The notes beneath the pieces were generated by a model. The model searched no databases. It was not told the DNA's origin and worked only from the letters and a program-made list of their open reading frames with translations. Below are positions 5,659-10,861 of a DNA stretch of 10,861 nucleotides, piece by piece. Each line of letters begins with the position of its first letter. Positions within the stretch are counted from its first letter, which is position 1. Position numbers and translations under genes: made by a program. Source of the DNA: Gammaproteobacteria bacterium (GTDB lineage: Bacteria > Pseudomonadota > Gammaproteobacteria > J044); the NCBI GenBank assembly GCA_003696465.1, contig RFHG01000165.1, positions 1 through 10,861 of the forward strand, read 5' to 3'.

Positions 5659-6798
5659 ATGAGGCATGAAAGACTCAAACGTGACACGCTGCGACTCGCC
5701 GCCATCATCGTGCTGGGCCTGCTCCTGGCCCTGGCCGGTACGCATCCGGCCCATGCCGAGCGGATCAAGGATCTGGCCATGGTGGCCGGGGTGCGCAGCA
5801 ACCAGCTCATCGGCTATGGCCGGGTGGTGGGTCTCAACGGCACCGGTGACCAGACCACGCAGACCCCCTTCACCATCCAGAGCATCAAGAACATGCTCGA
5901 ACAGCTCGGCGTGACCGTTCCTTCCAACGTCAAGCCCCAGCTCAAGAATGTGGCCGCGGTGATGGTGACGGCCGAGCTGCCGCCGTTTGCCAAGCCGGGC
6001 CAGCGGCTCGATGTCACCGTTTCCTCGCTGGGCAATGCCAAGAGCCTGCGTGGCGGAACCCTGTTGCTGACTCCGCTAAAGGGTGCCGATGGCCAGATCT
6101 ATGCCCTTGCCCAGGGCAATCTCTTCGTTAGCGGATTCGATGCCTCGGGCAAGGACGGCTCGCGCATCACGGTCAATGTACCCAGTGCCGGTCGCATCCC
6201 CGGCGGGGCCACGGTGGAACGGGCGGTCAACAACCCCTTTGCCAAGGGCGACTATGTGGTGCTCAATCTGCATCAGCCGGATTTCACCACAGCCAGCCGG
6301 CTGGTGAAGACGGTCAACCGCCTGCTTGGACCGGGCACTGCCGAGGCGCTGGACGGGGCCACCGTGCGGGTGCGGGCACCGCAGGACACGAGCCAGCGGG
6401 TCGGCTACATGGCCATGCTGGAAGAACTCGAGGTCCAGCCCGGCGAGGCCCCGGCCCGGGTCATCGTCAACTCGCGCACCGGGACCGTGGTCATCAGCAA
6501 CCGGGTGCGGGTAAGTCCGGCCGCCGTCTCGCACGGCAATCTCGTGGTCACCATCACTGAAAACGAACAGGTGAGCCAACCCGGTGCCTTCTCGCCCGGG
6601 CAGACCACGGTGACGCAGCAGACCGACATCCAGGCCAGGGAGGAGGAAAACCGCATGTTCCTCTTCAATCCCGGCGTAAGCCTGGACGAAATCGTCAAGG
6701 CCGTAAACGAGGTGGGTGCGGCCCCCGGCGATCTGGTGGCCATTCTCGAGGCGCTCAAGCAGGCCGGTGCGTTGCACGCCGAGCTGATCATCATCTGA
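5659..6798 (+). CDS. flgI: Flagellar P-ring protein FlgI
   Basis: FlgI forms the periplasmic P ring in the peptidoglycan layer, below the FlgH L ring. The 379-residue precursor has a cleavable Sec signal: basic residues at 2-12, a hydrophobic run at about 13-27, and a probable cut after Ala33 (AHA before ERIKD). The mature start ERIKDLAMVAGVRSNQLIGYGRVVGLNGTGD is highly conserved in the family. The rest matches FlgI through to the C-terminal LDEIVKAVNEVGAAPGDLVAILEALKQAGALHAELIII. GGGAGG (5648-5653) is five bases before the ATG. A short overlapping frame from 5666 is a shadow. Confidence 0.97.
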   Translation: MRHERLKRDTLRLAAIIVLGLLLALAGTHPAHAERIKDLAMVAGVRSNQLIGYGRVVGLNGTGDQTTQTPFTIQSIKNMLEQLGVTVPSNVKPQLKNVAAVMVTAELPPFAKPGQRLDVTVSSLGNAKSLRGGTLLLTPLKGADGQIYALAQGNLFVSGFDASGKDGSRITVNVPSAGRIPGGATVERAVNNPFAKGDYVVLNLHQPDFTTASRLVKTVNRLLGPGTAEALDGATVRVRAPQDTSQRVGYMAMLEELEVQPGEAPARVIVNSRTGTVVISNRVRVSPAAVSHGNLVVTITENEQVSQPGAFSPGQTTVTQQTDIQAREEENRMFLFNPGVSLDEIVKAVNEVGAAPGDLVAILEALKQAGALHAELIII

Positions 6799-6806
6799 GC
6801 GCGCGC

Positions 6807-7673
6807 ATGAGCATCGATACCGCCAATGTTGCTTCCTTCGCCGATCTGGCCGGCCTCTCGGCCCTGCGCCGGCGCGCCGCGAAGGGCGAGGAGGGCAGCC
6901 TGGAGGAGGCTGCGCGGCAGTTCGAGGCCCTGCTGCTGGGCCAGATGCTCAGGCAGATGCGAGATTCCCAGAAGGTGGAGGGTGGCCTGTTCGACAGCCC
7001 GGCGCTGGACCAGTACCAGCAGATGATGGATCAGCAGCTGGCACAGGACCTGTCCCGTCGGGGGGGTATCGGCCTTGCCCGCTTCATCGTGCGCCAGATG
7101 TCGAACCCGCCGGAGCCGCAATCCACAGACGAAGGCAAAATGGCTGCCACCGGCATGGGGCAAGGGCGCGAAGCAGCCCCCGAGCTGCCGCAGGAGCCCG
7201 AGGCCTTCGTGCACACCCTGCTGCCGCTGGCACGCCCGGCTGCGGAACGTCTGGGTGTGGAGCCGGCCGCGCTGGTGGCCCAGGCGGCACTGGAAACCGG
7301 CTGGGGGCGTCATGTCATGCGGTTGCCGGACGGGCGAAGCAGCCACAATCTGTTCGGCATCAAGGCCGGGCCGGATTGGCAGGGTGAGCGTGTGCGCGTA
7401 CCGACCCTCGAATATCGTGATGGCATCGCCCGCCGGGAGATGGCCGAGTTCCGCGCCTATCCGGATCTCGAGGCCGCATTCAACGATTATGCCGATTTCA
7501 TCTCGGGTTCACCTCGCTATCGCGCCATGCTCGAGGCCGGCGGCGGGCGGGCCTGGGCCGAGGCCCTGCAGCGAGCCGGCTATGCCACCGATCCGCAGTA
7601 TGCCGAGAAGCTGGTGGCCATTCTGCAGCGCCCCGAGCTGAAAAATGTTCCTGATGATGGCAGCGAGGCCTAA
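6807..7673 (+). CDS. flgJ: FlgJ: rod-cap scaffold fused to peptidoglycan hydrolase
   Basis: FlgJ caps the growing rod and opens peptidoglycan so that the rod can cross the cell wall. The 288-residue protein has both parts. Residues 30-98 are the rod-binding domain (AARQFEALLLGQMLRQMRDS..GLFDSPALDQYQQMMDQQLAQDLSRRGGIGLARFIVRQM). A low-complexity linker follows at about 99-130. Residues 131-275 form the glucosaminidase domain, with Glu163 in QAALETGWG as the probable catalytic acid and Glu202 (LEYRDG) at the place of the second essential Glu of Salmonella FlgJ. YATDPQYAEKL near 259-269 is a family signature. No good ribosome-binding site precedes the ATG, so it may depend on coupling to flgI, eight bases upstream. 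Its stop codon overlaps the flgK promoter. Confidence 0.96.
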   Translation: MSIDTANVASFADLAGLSALRRRAAKGEEGSLEEAARQFEALLLGQMLRQMRDSQKVEGGLFDSPALDQYQQMMDQQLAQDLSRRGGIGLARFIVRQMSNPPEPQSTDEGKMAATGMGQGREAAPELPQEPEAFVHTLLPLARPAAERLGVEPAALVAQAALETGWGRHVMRLPDGRSSHNLFGIKAGPDWQGERVRVPTLEYRDGIARREMAEFRAYPDLEAAFNDYADFISGSPRYRAMLEAGGGRAWAEALQRAGYATDPQYAEKLVAILQRPELKNVPDDGSEA

Positions 7674-7697
7674 AGAAATGCGGGAACAGGCCGATAC
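7671..7697 (+). promoter_or_regulatory. FliA (sigma-28) promoter for flgKL
   Basis: TAAAG at 7671-7675 and GCCGATAC at 7690-7697 match the enterobacterial sigma-28 consensus TAAAGTTT-N11-GCCGATAA. The -35 core is perfect, the -10 is 7 of 8, and the spacing is exact (14 bases after TAAAG). The TAA of the -35 is the flgJ stop codon. Transcription should start near 7704, about 60 bases before flgK. This explains why the flgJ-flgK gap (91 bases) is far wider than any other gap here, and it fits the late-class expression of hook-filament junction genes. Confidence 0.85.
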
Positions 7698-7764
7698 AGC
7701 CTACATGGAGGACTGCATGCCAGACATGATCAACACCCCGTGCCCGGAAAGGGAGGGCTGAGCC

Positions 7765-9693
7765 ATGGCCGGAACCAGCCTGTTCGGTATTGGTGTTTCC
7801 GCCCTGCGGGCGTTTCAGAGCGGTCTGGACACCACCGGGCAGAATATCGCCAATGTGAACACGCCGTACTACAGCCGGCAGGAGGCCATGTTCGAGCAGC
7901 GCCCGCCACAGTTTTCGGCCGCCGGTATCTATGTCGGCAGCGGGGTCGATGTACAGGACATCCGCCGTGTCTACGACCAGTTCGTCATCAATCAGGTGCA
8001 GAACGGCACCTCCACCTTCCAGCAGACCGACACCTACTACAGCTTTGCCACTCAGGTCGACAACCTGATGGCCGACGAACAGGCCGGGCTCACCCCCGGG
8101 CTGCAGAACTTCTTCAATGCGGTGCAGGAGGTGGCCAACGACCCCACGTCCACCGCAGCCCGCCAGGTCCTGCTCACCGAGGGGCAGTCGCTGGTCAGCC
8201 GTTTCCGCTATCTGCAGGATCGCCTTGAGTCAATCCGGGCCGATGCCAATGGCCGCATTGCCGGCCATGTGGACGAGATCAATGGGCTGGCCGACTCGCT
8301 GGCCAGGATCAATCAGGACATCGTCATCGCCACCGGCCGCGCCAACGGCAAGACACCCAACGACCTGCTCGATCAGCGGGATGCACTGCTGGGAAAGCTC
8401 TCCGAGCTGGTGAGCGTGCGCACGGTGGAGCAGGACGACGGCTCGCTCAATGTGTTCATCGGCAATGGCCAGGCCCTGGTAGTGGGCAACCAGGCCAATC
8501 GCCTGTCCGCCCAGCCGGTGGGGATCGACATCAACGAACCCGACATCAGCATCGACATCAACGGCACCCTGGTACGCATCACCGATCACATCACCGGCGG
8601 CAAGCTGGGCGGGGTGCTGGCCTTCCGTGGCGAGATCCTCGACCGGGCCGAAAACGCCCTGGGCCGTATCGCTGCGGGTCTGGCCGCAGATTTCAATGCC
8701 CAACACCGCCTGGGCATGGACCTCAACGGGGCGCTGGGACAGGGCTTCTTTCAGGCACCCGCGCCGGAAGTGATCCCGGCCACCGGCAATGCAGGCACCC
8801 CGGTGACGGTCACCATTGCCGATACCAACCAGCTCACCCTCGACGACTACGAGCTGCGTTACGATGGCGCCAACTGGACCTTCTACCGGGTCAGCGACAA
8901 TCAGGTGGTTCCGCACACGGGAACCGGTACGGCGGCCAACCCCTTTGTCATCAACGGCATCGAGGTGGTGCTGGGTGGCGGTTATGCCGCCGGCGACCGC
9001 TTTCTCATCCGCCCGGTCCGGCAGGCCGCGCGCGACATCGACACCCGCCTCACCGACCCCCGGGAGATCGCCGCTGCCGGTGCCGTCACCGCGGATACCC
9101 CGGTCGGCAACATCGGCACCGGGCTGATCGGTGCCCCGGTGGTACTCGATCCGACCAATCCCAACCTGCTGGACAATGTCAGCATCACCTTCACCAGCCC
9201 CACCACCTTCGACGTGTACGACAACACTACCGCCACGGCCATTGCCACCGGGGTGGCCTACAATCCGGCCGACCCGGCCGATGTGCTGGCCTACAACGGC
9301 TGGCAGGTGGAGCTGAGCGGGGCGCCCGCCACCGGCGATACCTTTACCGTGCGCGGCAACGCCGGTGGTGTGGGCGACAATCGCAATGCCCTGGCGCTGG
9401 CCGGCCTGCAGCAGCAGGCACTGCTGGCCGGAAGCACGGCCACCTATTCCGATGCCTACAACGAGATGATCGGCGATGTGGGTACCAGCACCCGCAGGGC
9501 CGAGATCACCAGCCAGGCGCAGAAGAAGCTGCTGGACGATGCCATCCGCACCCGCGAGGGCATCTCCGGCGTCAACCTGGACGAGGAGGCCGCCAACCTG
9601 CTCAAGTTCCAGCAGGCCTATCAGGCCGCGGCCCAGGTCATCGCCACGGCCGACAGCCTGTTCCAGACCCTGATCGACGCGGTGAGGAGATAA
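7765..9693 (+). CDS. flgK: Flagellar hook-associated protein 1 FlgK
   Basis: FlgK (HAP1) is the first of the two junction proteins that join hook and filament. The 642-residue product is longer than the 547 of E. coli. Conserved ends are clear: SLFGIGVSALRAFQSGLDTTGQNIANVNTPYYSRQ at residues 5-39, the PTSTAARQVLLTEGQSLVSRF region near 127-147, and the C-terminal GVNLDEEAANLLKFQQAYQAAAQVIATADSLFQTLIDAV helix. The extra length comes from two related beta modules, about 357-420 and 470-530, each ending in a G-x-x-x(A)-GD-x-F-x-(V/I) strand. The second resembles a module in FlgL. GGGAGGG (7751-7757) is seven bases before the ATG. A sigma-28 promoter lies just upstream. Confidence 0.97.
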   Translation: MAGTSLFGIGVSALRAFQSGLDTTGQNIANVNTPYYSRQEAMFEQRPPQFSAAGIYVGSGVDVQDIRRVYDQFVINQVQNGTSTFQQTDTYYSFATQVDNLMADEQAGLTPGLQNFFNAVQEVANDPTSTAARQVLLTEGQSLVSRFRYLQDRLESIRADANGRIAGHVDEINGLADSLARINQDIVIATGRANGKTPNDLLDQRDALLGKLSELVSVRTVEQDDGSLNVFIGNGQALVVGNQANRLSAQPVGIDINEPDISIDINGTLVRITDHITGGKLGGVLAFRGEILDRAENALGRIAAGLAADFNAQHRLGMDLNGALGQGFFQAPAPEVIPATGNAGTPVTVTIADTNQLTLDDYELRYDGANWTFYRVSDNQVVPHTGTGTAANPFVINGIEVVLGGGYAAGDRFLIRPVRQAARDIDTRLTDPREIAAAGAVTADTPVGNIGTGLIGAPVVLDPTNPNLLDNVSITFTSPTTFDVYDNTTATAIATGVAYNPADPADVLAYNGWQVELSGAPATGDTFTVRGNAGGVGDNRNALALAGLQQQALLAGSTATYSDAYNEMIGDVGTSTRRAEITSQAQKKLLDDAIRTREGISGVNLDEEAANLLKFQQAYQAAAQVIATADSLFQTLIDAVRR

Positions 9694-9698
9694 ACGCC

Positions 9699-10861
9699 AT
9701 GTCCGTTCGCCTCTCCACCCCCCAGATGTTTCGCCAGGGCACCAACGCCATCCTCGATGCCCAGCTCAGGGTGGGCGAGACCAGTCTGCAGGTCAGTACC
9801 GGCAAGCGCATCCTGTCACCGGCCGACGATCCCTCGGGGGCGGTACAGTCGCTGGAGGTGTCCAACGCACTCGCCATCAACAGCCAGTTCACGCGCAATG
9901 CCGATCTGGCGCGGCAAAAACTCTCCTATGAGGAGACGGTGCTGCAGTCCATCCAGGACAATATCCAGCGTGTGCGCGAGCTGGTGGTGCAGGGCAACAA
10001 CGACTCGCAAACCCCGGAAACCCGCCGCCACATCGCTGCCGAGCTGCGCCAGCGCTTCGACGAGCTGCTGCAGCTTTCCAATTCGCGCGATGCCAATGGC
10101 GAATACATCTTCGCCGGCTATCGCAGCGATACCCAGCCCTTCACCCGCAGCCCCGGCAATGTGGTGAGCTATGCCGGCGACGACCGCCAGCGCTTCGTGC
10201 AGATCAGCCCCGTGCGCCAGGTGGCGGTGGGCGACAACGGGCAGGATGTCTTTCTCGACATCCCCGAGGGCAACGGCACCTTCGTCACCGGCCTGGGTGC
10301 CGGCAATACCGGCAGCGGCAGCATCACCACCGGCGTGGTCACCGATCTTGCCACCTGGCAGGCCACCACCGCACCCACCGACAGCTACACCATCAGCTTC
10401 ACCGCGCCCGACACCTTCGTCATCACCGGTACCAACGGCTTCAACAGCGGGCCACTGGCCTATCAGAGCGGCACCGATATCCAGTTCCAGGGCATCAGCG
10501 TGCGCATCGACGGCCAGCCCGCCACCGGCGATACCTTTACCGTGGCGCCGAGCGCACAGGATTCCATTTTCGAGACCTATACGCGCGCCATTCAGGCGCT
10601 GGAGCAGGGCGGCGGCAGCCCGCAGAACAGTGCCGCCCTGCATACCGACCTGGGCCGTGTGCTCGAGCAGCTCGACCAGGCCCAGCTGCGCATGAACGAT
10701 ATCCGGGCCCGCGTCGGCGCTCGGCTCAATGCCCTCGATACCCAGGCCGACATCAACTCCGGGCTTGATCTGCAGCTCCGTACCGTCCAGTCCTCCATCC
10801 AGGATCTCGACTACGCCGAGGCCATCAGCCGCTTCCAGCAGCAGCTCACCGGCCTGCAGGC
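9699..10861 (+). CDS. flgL: Flagellar hook-associated protein 3 FlgL (3' end missing)
   Basis: FlgL (HAP3) is the second junction protein, between FlgK and flagellin. The frame is open from the ATG at 9699 to the window edge, 387 codons plus two bases, and has no stop. The flagellin-type N-terminus is present (RLSTPQMFRQGTNAILDAQ.., then STGKRILSPADDPSGA at about residues 33-48). The C-terminal D0/D1 helices begin near 325 (LEQLDQAQLRMNDIRARVGARLNALD) and run to LDYAEAISRFQQQLTGLQ at the edge. I estimate about 20-25 residues are missing, from the usual family end. It is larger than the 317 residues of E. coli owing to a beta module at about 230-285. GAGGAG (9684-9689) precedes the start, and flgK ends five bases before it, so both share a transcript. 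Confidence 0.95.
   Translation, partial: MSVRLSTPQMFRQGTNAILDAQLRVGETSLQVSTGKRILSPADDPSGAVQSLEVSNALAINSQFTRNADLARQKLSYEETVLQSIQDNIQRVRELVVQGNNDSQTPETRRHIAAELRQRFDELLQLSNSRDANGEYIFAGYRSDTQPFTRSPGNVVSYAGDDRQRFVQISPVRQVAVGDNGQDVFLDIPEGNGTFVTGLGAGNTGSGSITTGVVTDLATWQATTAPTDSYTISFTAPDTFVITGTNGFNSGPLAYQSGTDIQFQGISVRIDGQPATGDTFTVAPSAQDSIFETYTRAIQALEQGGGSPQNSAALHTDLGRVLEQLDQAQLRMNDIRARVGARLNALDTQADINSGLDLQLRTVQSSIQDLDYAEAISRFQQQLTGLQ

Noticed and set aside
7678..7761. 27-codon open frame between flgJ and flgK
   Set aside because: Its start lies inside the spacer of the sigma-28 promoter, so it would be absent from the flgKL transcript. There is no ribosome-binding site and no recognisable motif.
644..10861. 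A novel multi-gene system hidden in the coding part
   Set aside because: Every gene from 644 onward matches a known flagellar axial or ring protein in the standard order with intact motifs, leaving no unexplained gene.

Overview
The window is a contiguous flagellar axial-structure gene cluster, flgB-flgC-flgD-flgE-flgF-flgG-flgH-flgI-flgJ-flgK-flgL. All eleven genes are on the + strand, and flgL is cut by the right edge. They are preceded by about 580 bases of non-coding, hairpin-rich DNA. The organism is a Gram-negative bacterium, shown by an outer-membrane L-ring lipoprotein (FlgH), a P-ring protein with a signal peptide (FlgI), and a FlgJ that carries both a rod-cap and a muramidase domain. 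High GC, the FlgJ fusion, the sigma-54 promoter and the gene order together suggest a Gammaproteobacterium with a polar-type flagellar hierarchy, as in Pseudomonas or Vibrio. The genus cannot be named from this sequence.

Bases 1-577 hold no convincing gene. They contain at least eight perfect or near-perfect inverted repeats, several of them abutting, and look like a composite of dispersed intergenic repeats. At 578-594 lies a well-matched sigma-54 (-24/-12) promoter with exact GG-N10-GC spacing. A 9-bp inverted repeat with a 19-base spacer straddles the predicted start of transcription. The flgB start codon follows at 644.

Bases 644-7673 (flgB to flgJ) form a tight operon with gaps of 2 to 18 bases. 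FlgB, FlgC, FlgF and FlgG are rod proteins, FlgJ caps the growing rod and cuts peptidoglycan, FlgH and FlgI form the L and P rings, FlgD is the hook cap and FlgE is the hook protein. Between flgJ and flgK the gap widens to 91 bases and holds a near-consensus FliA (sigma-28) promoter whose -35 box overlaps the flgJ stop codon. flgK and flgL encode the two hook-filament junction proteins and can therefore be expressed late, once sigma-28 is released, in addition to any read-through.

No novel multi-gene system is visible; this is a complete, intact, conventional locus. The observations most worth a second look are the two stage-specific promoters, the inverted repeat at the flgB promoter, the dense hairpin block upstream, and an exact 28-base match between paralogous modules in flgK and flgL.
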